DNA of 64,000 nt from Planctomycetota bacterium (lineage in GTDB: Bacteria > Planctomycetota > JAJSAM01 > JAJVHW01): assembly GCA_024280885.1 (NCBI GenBank), contig JAJRPF010000048.1, positions 1-64,000 of the forward strand, in the 5' to 3' direction. Numbering within the stretch: the stretch's first letter is position 1; each line of letters starts with the position of its first letter. A program made the position numbers and the translations under genes. Under the pieces are notes generated by a model that was not told the origin of the DNA, did not search any database, and saw nothing but the letters and a program-made list of their open reading frames with translations. This document shows, piece after piece, positions 1 to 7,467 of this stretch.

Positions 1-164
1 CCTGCGAAACCCGACCATGCGACGTGCTGACTCCCGCGTCGCGTTTTCGATCCGATGCGGGGCAGCGCCATTCGAGCGCTTGCCCGGTTGAAGCAGCCGG
101 AGCCGCGACCGAAGCCGAACATGCGAGCGCAAGCGAGCGTGGCGACGGAGTCGCCACAACGCAA
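1..164 (-). repeat. Dispersed 3'-flanking repeat, copy A (cut by window edge)
   Basis: Read on the minus strand, this stretch aligns with 35130-35292 on the plus strand. Positions 88-164 match at about 71 of 78 columns. Positions 1-90 then align almost without gaps at roughly two thirds identity up to the window edge, so the element continues outside. A 7-bp stem at 140-146/150-156 is kept in both copies although one base pair is swapped (G-C to C-G). Both copies lie just downstream of a gene's stop-codon hairpin and in the same orientation to that gene. Function unknown. Confidence 0.75.
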
Positions 165-167
165 AGA

Positions 168-208
168 TAGGAGCGAAACCGCGCGCTAAGCGCGCGCCAG
201 CGCTCCTA
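168..208 (-). terminator. Stop-codon-overlapping hairpin after threonine dehydratase
   Basis: TAGGAGCG (168-175) pairs with CGCTCCTA (201-208), and inside it CGCGCGC (180-186) pairs with GCGCGCG (190-196) around a 3-nt loop. The outer arm includes the stop codon of the dehydratase gene. There is no clear U-tract, so termination is inferred from position and stem strength. Confidence 0.5.
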
Positions 209-1435
209 CCCCAGTTCGAAGCCCGCGTCCGCCAGGGCCATCGTGACGCGTTCGGCGTCGTCTACGCCGCGCGTCTCTAGCAGCATCGCCACCTCGACGA
301 TGCCGAGCGGCAGGTCGAGCGTGCTCCGGCGGTACGCGACTTCGAGGATGTTCACCTGATGGTCGGCGAGCAGACCGAAAAGCTCGGCCATCTGACGCGG
401 GCTGCTGCCACGACGATCGGCCATGCGCACGCGGATGGTGAGATGGCGATGGTCCGCGGCGAGCGCGCGTCGGACGTAGCGCGTCTTCTGGAACGTATCC
501 ATGTTGCCACCCGAGATGATGGCGACGACCGGGCCGTCTGTCGGAATGACATCGTTCAGGGTGCCGTTCAGGAGTGCGGCGATGGGTGTCGCTCCGGCGG
601 GCTCCGCGGAGAGATGCGCGTGCTCGTCGAGAAGGAGGAGCGCGCGGCAGATCGAGATGTCGTCGACGGTGACCATCGCATCGACGTTCTGCAGGATCAT
701 CTCGAGTGTGTGTTCGCCGACCTGCTGCACCTTGATGCCGTCGGCGATGGTGTGGACGCTGCGCGACGACAGGCGCCTCTTCGCATGGAACGAGAGGACG
801 GCGGAGTCCGCGCCGCGCGCCTGTACGCCGATGATGCGCACCTCGGGTCGGATCGACTTGATGGCCGTCGAGACGCCAGCGATGAGACCGCCTCCTCCGA
901 CGGGGCAGATCACCGCGGATACGTCCGGCAGCTGCTTCATGATCTCTAGGCCGATCGTGCCCTGCCCGGCCATGACGACCGGATCGTCGAACGCGTGGAC
1001 CAGCGTGCCACCGTCGCGCTCCTGCAACGCAACGGCGTGCTTGAAGGCGTCGTCGTAACTCGCACCGTGCAGGATGACCTCGGCGCCATAGCCTTCGGTG
1101 GCCTCACGTTTCGTCAGCGGCGCGTACTCCGGCATGACGATGCGCGAGGTTGCGCCCAGTGAGCGGGCGGCGAGTGCGACGCCCTGCGCGTGATTGCCTG
1201 CCGAGGCGGCGATGATGCCGCGGGCGCGCTCGGCGTCGCTCAGCCCATGGATTTTCGCGGCGGCGCCGCGCACCTTGAAGCTGCCGGTGCGCTGAAAGAG
1301 CTCAAGCTTGAGATGTACCGGTTGCGAGATGCCGAGGCGTCGATTGAGCGTCGTCCCGAAGCGCATGGGGGTTTCGTGGAAACGCCCGTCACCGCGAAGT
1401 CGATCGGCGCGACAGATCTGCTCGAGGGTCAACAT
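206..1435 (-). CDS. ilvA: Threonine ammonia-lyase (threonine dehydratase)
   Basis: This 409-residue PLP enzyme of fold type II converts L-threonine to 2-oxobutanoate and ammonia, the first step toward isoleucine or a catabolic reaction. The PLP lysine lies in SFKVRGA (about K54). SAGNHAQGVA contacts the substrate, and GGGGLI is the phosphate-binding glycine loop. The last 80 residues (from about 330) resemble the single ACT-like domain of the shorter dehydratases, so allosteric control is likely. The biosynthetic (IlvA) and catabolic (TdcB) roles cannot be separated from sequence; the symbol is used loosely. It appears to be monocistronic and its stop codon lies inside a hairpin. Confidence 0.9.
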   Translation of the reverse strand: MLTLEQICRADRLRGDGRFHETPMRFGTTLNRRLGISQPVHLKLELFQRTGSFKVRGAAAKIHGLSDAERARGIIAASAGNHAQGVALAARSLGATSRIVMPEYAPLTKREATEGYGAEVILHGASYDDAFKHAVALQERDGGTLVHAFDDPVVMAGQGTIGLEIMKQLPDVSAVICPVGGGGLIAGVSTAIKSIRPEVRIIGVQARGADSAVLSFHAKRRLSSRSVHTIADGIKVQQVGEHTLEMILQNVDAMVTVDDISICRALLLLDEHAHLSAEPAGATPIAALLNGTLNDVIPTDGPVVAIISGGNMDTFQKTRYVRRALAADHRHLTIRVRMADRRGSSPRQMAELFGLLADHQVNILEVAYRRSTLDLPLGIVEVAMLLETRGVDDAERVTMALADAGFELG

Positions 1436-1502
1436 GACCCTCTCCTATCGGCCCATTCGGGGGCTCCACCGAATGCACCGGCGTTGAGCGCGCGGTGCGA
1501 GC

Positions 1503-2936
1503 CTACTGCGAGGGATCGTCGGCGGCGGGGGCGGCGTCTGCAGGAGTCTCTGCGGGAGTTTCCGTGGGAGCGTCTGCGGGGGCATCAGCGACAGGAGCCG
1601 CGACGGCGAGAGCCGCGCCCTTGCCAGCCAGGTAGCCGCTCGCCCACGCCCACTGGAAATTGAAGCCGCCGAGGCGGCCCGTCACGTCGCAGACCTCGCC
1701 GCAGAAGTGCAGGCCGGGCGCGTTGCGGCTCTCCATTGTGCGGCGCTGCAACTCAGTGAGCGAGACGCCGCCTGCGGTGACCTCGGCCTTGCCGTAGCCC
1801 TCGGTCCCGTTGATCTTCAGGTCGAAGGCGGTGACGGCGCGGGCGGCCTCGCGGCGGCCCTCCTTCGAGAGCTGCGAGAGGATCTTGTCGGCGGACGGTG
1901 CGAGGTGCGCGACGAGACGGCGCGGGAGGCGCATGCAGAGGAAGGAACCCAGCTTTCGACGCGGCCCGCGGGTCGCCATCTCGAGGATCGTCTTCTCGAA
2001 CGCCGCGGGCGGTGTCGGGCGCGGCGGCTTCGGCAAGCAAGCGCCGGGCGGCTTCGTGTGCTCCAGATAGCGCGCGTAGACGCCGGTGCGGTCACACAGA
2101 GTCCAGAAGTCGGCAAGGACGCGCACGTCGCGGCCCTCGGCGATCGCCCGCTCATAGGGGCCGGAGATGTCGAGAGCCACGGGACCGCTGACACCGCGGT
2201 GTGTGAAAAGCATACTGCCAGCGGCACGCGCCTCTTCGCGCCCCGTCGCGTCCACCACCGAGAGGATCGCGGGGAGTGTCATGCCCGCGAGTCCAACAGT
2301 CGTGCCGGATGTGAGGGGGGCGAGCGCGGGGATCGTCGGCACGAGTTCATGCCCGGCGGCTCTTGCAACGCCGTAGCCGAACCCGGTAGACCCGGTCGAG
2401 GGGATCGAGAGGCCGCCGGTCGCCACGATCACGCGCCGGGCGTGTACGTCGTCCACGCGCCAGCCGTCCCCGTCGGGCTCCACCGTCTCGACCTTGTGGC
2501 CGAAGCGGAAGACGACACCGGCTTCTTCGGCGGCCCCGAGCAGCGCGCGCAGGATGTCGCGGGCGCGTCCTTCGCCATGCGGGAAGACCTTGCCCATCGG
2601 CTCCTTGGCGAGCGGGACGTCGCGCGACGCGAAGAAGCGCTTGACGGCTTCGGGCGGGAACTCGCGCAGGATCGAGCGCACGGCATTCGGTACACCCGAC
2701 ATGTAGTCCGGCACGCCGGTACGCACGTTCGTGACGTTGCACCGCCCACCGCCGCTGATGAGGATCTTCTTCCCGGGGCGTTCCTGGCCGTCGAGGAGCA
2801 GCACTGAGGGCGTTTCCGAGCCTGGCGCGACGGGTTGGAACGTGCCGTCCGGAGCCAACACTCCACGCGCCGCGAGGGCCGCAAAGATGCCCGCAGCTCC
2901 GGCTCCAATGACCACCAGGTCCGTGTGTCCGTCCAT
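1503..2936 (-). CDS. HI0933/BaiN-type NAD(P)/FAD-dependent oxidoreductase
   Basis: A 477-residue flavoprotein of the HI0933/YhiN family, whose members include bile-acid reductase BaiN; the substrate here is unknown. The N-terminal dinucleotide-binding motif VIGAGAAG lies within the first 20 residues, followed by SGGGRCNVTN, typical of the family. The C-terminal FCGEVCDVTGRLGGFNFQWA completes the FAD site. I chose the ATG at 2936 because the FAD motif follows at once; the open frame runs upstream to 4256 only because it is antisense to the MutS-like gene. The last 30 residues are an Ala/Pro/Asp/Thr-rich tail not expected for the family. It is divergent from the MutS-like gene, with 78 bp between. 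Confidence 0.85.
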   Translation of the reverse strand: MDGHTDLVVIGAGAAGIFAALAARGVLAPDGTFQPVAPGSETPSVLLLDGQERPGKKILISGGGRCNVTNVRTGVPDYMSGVPNAVRSILREFPPEAVKRFFASRDVPLAKEPMGKVFPHGEGRARDILRALLGAAEEAGVVFRFGHKVETVEPDGDGWRVDDVHARRVIVATGGLSIPSTGSTGFGYGVARAAGHELVPTIPALAPLTSGTTVGLAGMTLPAILSVVDATGREEARAAGSMLFTHRGVSGPVALDISGPYERAIAEGRDVRVLADFWTLCDRTGVYARYLEHTKPPGACLPKPPRPTPPAAFEKTILEMATRGPRRKLGSFLCMRLPRRLVAHLAPSADKILSQLSKEGRREAARAVTAFDLKINGTEGYGKAEVTAGGVSLTELQRRTMESRNAPGLHFCGEVCDVTGRLGGFNFQWAWASGYLAGKGAALAVAAPVADAPADAPTETPAETPADAAPAADDPSQ

Positions 2937-3014
2937 CGGCGCGACGCTACACCCTCGTCCGGCCGGGCGCGCCTTCTTGGCCCGCGCCGCGGCGCAGTCG
3001 AGGATGTCCCGGTC

Positions 3015-4850
3015 ATGAGTGCAATCCCGCCCACCGCGCCCGCAGCGACCGTCCTTGAGACGGTGGAAGAGGTCCGCGACGCCTATGGGCAGCGTCGTGA
3101 CACGGCGGAGTCCGCGCTCGCCGAGGCCGAGGTGATCGACGAGCGCATCGCCAACCTGCGGCTCGCCACGGGGGCCGCCTGGATCGCCGTGCTCTTCGGC
3201 GCGTGGCAGGTCGGGGCCGTCTCCTGGCTGTGGCTCTGCCTCCCGACGGCGGCCTTCGTCGGGCTGGTCGCCTGGCACGCTCGCACGGCGCGCGCACGAC
3301 AAGCTGCCGCGCGCCGAATCGAATTCCATGAACGCGGCCTCGCCCGACTCGACGGGACATGGCCCGGCTCTGGACCCGACGGCGCGCGCTTCTCCGACCC
3401 CGAGCATCCGTATTGCGATCACCTGGACGTGTTCGGTCGGGGTTCGCTCTTCCAACTCATCTCGGCGGCGCGCACGCCGCGCGGCGAGGCCACGCTGGCG
3501 GAGTGGCTCAAGCACCCGGCCACGCCCGACGAGATCCGCGCACGGCAGGCGGCCGTCGCCGAGTTGCGGCCGCGCCTCGACCTGCGCGAGGACGTCGCTC
3601 TGCTCGGCGCGGACGCCGCCACGGCGCATCGGCTCTCCGGTCTTGCCGCATGGGGCGAGGCTCCGCGAGCGCTGGACCAGTCGTGGGCGCGACCGGCGGC
3701 GTGGATCCTGCCGATACCGACGCTCGTCGCTTGCGTGCTGTGGGTGGCGGGCGTCACGTCGGGCTGGTGGATCGTCGTCGGGTTCATGGTGGCGCGGCTC
3801 GGGTGTCAACCCTTGATGCGTTCGGTCCTCGAGGTCGTCAGCGGGGTCGAGGCTCCGGCCCACGATCTCGAGTTGTTGCACGGCTTGTTGGCACGGATCG
3901 ACGCGGAGAGCTTCGAGGGCGAAGAGTTGATCTCGATGCAGGGCGCGCTCTCCGCCGCCGGCGTCTCCGCGGCACGCCAGATCGAGGCGCTCTCGCGTCG
4001 GATCGCGTTCGCCGACGCGCAGCGCAACCAGTTCTGGGCGCCGTTCGCGCTCGCTCTCTGTTGGGAGGTCCACGCCGCGTTGGCGTTGGAAGATTGGCGC
4101 CGGACGTGTGGGCCGCACCTGCGCGAGTGGATGGATGCGGTCGGCCGCTTCGAGGCGCTCGCGTCGATCGCCGGTTACGCCGCGGAGCATCCCGAGGATC
4201 CGTTCCCCCAGATCGTCGATGAGGGCCCGGTGTTCATCGCGGAGGCCGCCACGCACCCGCTCCTGCGCGAGGATCGCGGCGTGCGTAACGACGTCACCAT
4301 CGACGTGAAGCGGCAGGTCTACGTCGTCAGTGGCTCGAATATGTCGGGCAAGTCGACGTTTCTGCGGACGGTCGGCAGCAATGCTCTGCTCGCCCTCGCC
4401 GGGGCGCCCGTCCGCGCGCGCTCGCTCACGGTCTCACCGCTCACAGTCGGCGCGTCGATCCACGTCCACGACTCCCTGATCGACGGCGAGTCGCGGTTCT
4501 ACGCCGAGGTGGCGCGCATCGGTCGGATCGTCGCGCTGGGATCGGACGGCGATCGCCCGCTCCTCTTCCTCCTGGACGAGCTCTTCCACGGCACGAATTC
4601 GAAGGATCGTCGGACGGGTGCTGCCGCGGTCGTTCGTGCGCTGCTCGAAGGCGGTGCCGTCGGCCTCGTGACGACCCACGATCTCGAACTTGCGCGCCTT
4701 ACCGAGGACCTGGACTCGGCCGTGACGAACGTCCATTTCGAGGATCAATTCGAGGACGGTCGTATGAGTTTCGACTACCGGATGCGGCCCGGGGTGGTCG
4801 CGCGCAGCAATGCGCTCGCGCTGATGCGTGCGGTCGGTCTCGACGTTTGA
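3015..4850 (+). CDS. Membrane-anchored MutS-like ATPase
   Basis: A 611-residue protein with a MutS domain V ATPase at the C-terminus: Walker A SGSNMSGKST (about 438-448), Walker B LLFLLDELFHGTN and the TTHD switch histidine. The mismatch-recognition domain I of MutS is absent. Instead the N-terminal third has hydrophobic stretches (about residues 50-90 and 225-260) consistent with membrane segments. A MutS core domain appears to lie between. This matches the MutS-related family with transmembrane segments, whose role is not established; a DNA-repair role should not be assumed. The ATG at 3015 was chosen; the frame extends upstream only as antisense of the flavoprotein. Confidence 0.8.
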   Translation: MSAIPPTAPAATVLETVEEVRDAYGQRRDTAESALAEAEVIDERIANLRLATGAAWIAVLFGAWQVGAVSWLWLCLPTAAFVGLVAWHARTARARQAAARRIEFHERGLARLDGTWPGSGPDGARFSDPEHPYCDHLDVFGRGSLFQLISAARTPRGEATLAEWLKHPATPDEIRARQAAVAELRPRLDLREDVALLGADAATAHRLSGLAAWGEAPRALDQSWARPAAWILPIPTLVACVLWVAGVTSGWWIVVGFMVARLGCQPLMRSVLEVVSGVEAPAHDLELLHGLLARIDAESFEGEELISMQGALSAAGVSAARQIEALSRRIAFADAQRNQFWAPFALALCWEVHAALALEDWRRTCGPHLREWMDAVGRFEALASIAGYAAEHPEDPFPQIVDEGPVFIAEAATHPLLREDRGVRNDVTIDVKRQVYVVSGSNMSGKSTFLRTVGSNALLALAGAPVRARSLTVSPLTVGASIHVHDSLIDGESRFYAEVARIGRIVALGSDGDRPLLFLLDELFHGTNSKDRRTGAAAVVRALLEGGAVGLVTTHDLELARLTEDLDSAVTNVHFEDQFEDGRMSFDYRMRPGVVARSNALALMRAVGLDV

Positions 4851-4858
4851 GCGCGCCC

Positions 4859-4901
4859 TTCGCGTTCCGAGTGACGCACTGCGCTGCACTTGGAATGCGA
4901 A
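4859..4901 (+). terminator. 15-bp stem after the MutS-like gene
   Basis: Arms 4859-4873 and 4887-4901 pair over 15 positions, two of them G-U, around a 13-nt loop. The stem starts 9 nt after the stop codon and lies before the next gene. There is no U-tract. Confidence 0.5.
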
Positions 4902-4952
4902 CGTCACAGGCATTCGCAAGGGTGCCCGAGCGCGCTGGATAGACTCGGGACC

Positions 4953-6023
4953 ATGGAGGAAATCCGTCGGCGGATGATGGGCGCGAGCATCGCGCTCGCA
5001 CTGGTACTCCTGATCGGTACGCTCGGATACTACCTGCTCGGCCATGGGCGCTGGGATGTGCTCGATTGCCTCTACATGACGCTGGTCACCGTCACGACCT
5101 TGGGGCTCGAATCGCTACCGGGCTTCGAGCGCACGGTGGGTGCGCGACTCTTCACTATGGTGTTACTCGTGATGGGCATCGGGACGTTCCTCTACTTCGT
5201 CTCTTCGCTCACGGCCATGATCCTGGAGGGCGACCTCCAACACGCATTCCGGAGGAAGCGCATGCAGAAGGACATCGACGCGCTGAAAGACCACGTCATC
5301 GTGTGCGGCGTGGGACAGACGGGACGCAAGGTCGTCGAGGAGATGCTGCATTCGCGCGTCGGCTTCGTGGCGATCGATCTGATCGAAGAGAACGTGGCGT
5401 TTCGCGAGTGCTGCCCGCCGGACGAGCGCTACCCGTTCATCGTCGGCGACGCCACAGATGACGACATTCTCGCGCAGGCGGGGGTCGCACGCGCGCGCGC
5501 CTTGGTCACGGCATTGACCGACGACAAGGACAACCTCTATGTGGTCATCACGGCGCGCCAGGCGAATCCCACCATGCGGATCGTCGCGCGCGCCATCGGT
5601 GATCGCGCGCCCGACAAGTTGCGCAAGGCGGGCGCGAGTGCGGTGATCTCGACCAATCAGCTCGGCGGCTTGCGGCTTGCCAACGAGGTCCTCAGACCTC
5701 ACGTCACGGAGTTCCTCGAGGAGTCTCTGCGCGCGAAGGGCATCGACCTGCTGATCGAGGAAGTGCGCATCCCCAACGGCTCGCCGTTGATCGGACATAC
5801 ACTCGCTGAGGCGAAGCTCCGCAACCACACCGGAGCGCTTGTTCTGGCGATGCGCAACAGCTCGACCCGCGAGTGGCTCTACAGCCCCGGGCCAGACGCG
5901 CAACTGATGGACGGCACCCTGCTGATCGTCCTCCTGGAACGCGCCGGGCTGGAGACGCTGCGCGCAGGTGTCGCGAACGGTTTCGCGAAGTCGATCAGAG
6001 GAACCACAGGAAGCGCCAATTGA
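4953..6023 (+). CDS. Two-TM potassium channel with TrkA-N/RCK domains
   Basis: A 356-residue ion channel: TM1 (about 12-30), pore helix and filter (35-54), TM2 (about 66-90), then an RCK N-domain with Rossmann motif VCGVGQTGRKVVEEM and acidic ID at the end of strand 2, and an RCK C-domain to about 340. RCK domains bind nucleotides or Ca2+ and gate the pore. The filter reads TTLGLES (48-54) rather than the canonical TVGYGD, so K+ selectivity is uncertain. Start set at the ATG directly before the first TM segment. The 3' end overlaps the convergent lipoprotein gene by 29 bp. Confidence 0.85.
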   Translation: MEEIRRRMMGASIALALVLLIGTLGYYLLGHGRWDVLDCLYMTLVTVTTLGLESLPGFERTVGARLFTMVLLVMGIGTFLYFVSSLTAMILEGDLQHAFRRKRMQKDIDALKDHVIVCGVGQTGRKVVEEMLHSRVGFVAIDLIEENVAFRECCPPDERYPFIVGDATDDDILAQAGVARARALVTALTDDKDNLYVVITARQANPTMRIVARAIGDRAPDKLRKAGASAVISTNQLGGLRLANEVLRPHVTEFLEESLRAKGIDLLIEEVRIPNGSPLIGHTLAEAKLRNHTGALVLAMRNSSTREWLYSPGPDAQLMDGTLLIVLLERAGLETLRAGVANGFAKSIRGTTGSAN

Positions 6024-7434
6024 CGTCGCCGGCTTCCTGCTTGCGCGCGATCATCCCGAAGAGGAACGACCAGTAGTCGTCGCCTTCGTCGTTGGTCTCA
6101 TGGCGGAAGAGCGGGTTCACGACGAACGTGTCCTTGCCGTCCTCGTGCGACTTCCGGAAGAGCTTCCACAAGATGCGGAAGTCGCTGTTGCCGTCGGCGC
6201 TACTCTCCCAGTTCGAGAGGAAGAGCAGCAGGCTGCCCTCGGCGTCTTCCACATAGCCGCCATCGAAGTCTTGAAGGCGAGTCTCGTGGTTGAAGAGCGG
6301 CCAGATCCGCGTGTTGCTCTCGCGGGCGGAGCGCCCGACGTTCACGAGGGGCCACGGCAGATCCAGCTCCCAGCTGTCGTCGTCCCACTCCAGGCGGACG
6401 AAGGGCCAGATCGTGGATGCCTCGCGCTTCTTCCCGTTGCGCTCCCAACCGAAGAGCGGCCAGATGTGCGTCGTGCTGTCGCCGTCGTCCTCACGCTCGA
6501 GCCAGACGATCGGGAAGAGGTGGAACGACCATGCGTCAGGCGTCGCGCCCCAGCGGACGAACGGGGCCAGCAGCATCGTGTAGTCCTCGTCGCCGTCGCG
6601 CCCGGAGATGTAGAGCGGCGGCACGATGCCGGTCGCGTGATCGCCGTCGTCGGCCTCGTACTCGGCGAAGAGTGGGAACACCATGCGGAACGTGGAGTCA
6701 CTGTCCTCCATGTCCCAGATGAACGGGAAGACGACCGTGTGGTGTTCACCCGGCGCTTCGTCATGCCAGAGGAAGGGCAGTGCACGCAGTTGCCGCGTGT
6801 CGCCTTCCGTTCCCCAGTGGATGAGCGGCCATGGCGCGTCCCACGTCGAGACGTTCCGCTCCGGATTGGTCGTGTGCGAGAAGAGCGGCGCAAGCACCCA
6901 CTTCTGGTCACGCGAGCCGTTCCAATCGTGACCGTAGAGCGGCCAGAGGTGCCACAGCCCCGAGTCGTCGCTCTCTTCCGTGAAGTAGAAGGGGAAGACG
7001 CGGCGCTCCGCAGTCGTCGGCGTGTCCTTCCACTTGAAGATGGGCCAGAGCACGTCCAGGTCGTAGACCTCGTCGCCCTTGGTCTCGAGGTCCCAGAGCG
7101 GCCGGAGCACCCCGACGCGGCGCCGCTCGCCTTGGTTCTCGGAGAGGAAGATCGGGATCAGGAACTCGGTGCTGTTCAGGCCGTCGCCGTCGGTCTTGAT
7201 CGACGAGAACGCTGGCCAGACGACATCCGTGCGCCAGCCCGATCCATGCGGCGACGACTCGTAGAGCGGCCAGCCATGGATGCCGCGCCCGACGCGGTTT
7301 GCCTCCGGGTCCGGCGGCGTGCTTGCCCCGAACGGGGACCGACATCCTCCGACCGTCAGGAGCGCGATCGTCGCTGCAAGAACGAGGTTTCTGCGCACGT
7401 TGTCAGTCCTCCATCGCCATTCGCCTAGGCGCAT
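5995..7434 (-). CDS. Lipoprotein made of 'WPLF'-type repeats
   Basis: A 479-residue protein beginning with a basic, then hydrophobic signal and a lipobox LTVGGC, so probably a membrane-attached lipoprotein. The rest is a chain of about 20 short units, each with an aromatic-proline core such as HLWPLYGH, HIWPLFGWE or RIWPLFNHE, separated by acidic and Gly/Asp-rich turns. The regular strand-turn pattern suggests an all-beta repeat fold, perhaps a propeller or an outer-membrane sheet; I do not recognise a named family. It follows the ABC-F gene by 33 bp on the same strand and may be co-transcribed with it. Confidence 0.75.
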   Translation of the reverse strand: MRLGEWRWRTDNVRRNLVLAATIALLTVGGCRSPFGASTPPDPEANRVGRGIHGWPLYESSPHGSGWRTDVVWPAFSSIKTDGDGLNSTEFLIPIFLSENQGERRRVGVLRPLWDLETKGDEVYDLDVLWPIFKWKDTPTTAERRVFPFYFTEESDDSGLWHLWPLYGHDWNGSRDQKWVLAPLFSHTTNPERNVSTWDAPWPLIHWGTEGDTRQLRALPFLWHDEAPGEHHTVVFPFIWDMEDSDSTFRMVFPLFAEYEADDGDHATGIVPPLYISGRDGDEDYTMLLAPFVRWGATPDAWSFHLFPIVWLEREDDGDSTTHIWPLFGWERNGKKREASTIWPFVRLEWDDDSWELDLPWPLVNVGRSARESNTRIWPLFNHETRLQDFDGGYVEDAEGSLLLFLSNWESSADGNSDFRILWKLFRKSHEDGKDTFVVNPLFRHETNDEGDDYWSFLFGMIARKQEAGDVNWRFLWFL

Positions 7435-7467
7435 CTCTCACTACACGTTGCATCGTACTCGACACTC

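Noticed and set aside
2937-4256. Minus-strand frame extending the flavoprotein by 440 residues
   Set aside because: It is antisense to the well-supported MutS-like ATPase, and its Arg/Pro-rich sequence is unlike any flavoprotein domain.
5968-7428. Plus-strand open frame of over 480 codons
   Set aside because: Antisense to the WPLF lipoprotein, with a Val/Glu/Arg-rich composition that mirrors it; no ribosome site or domain.
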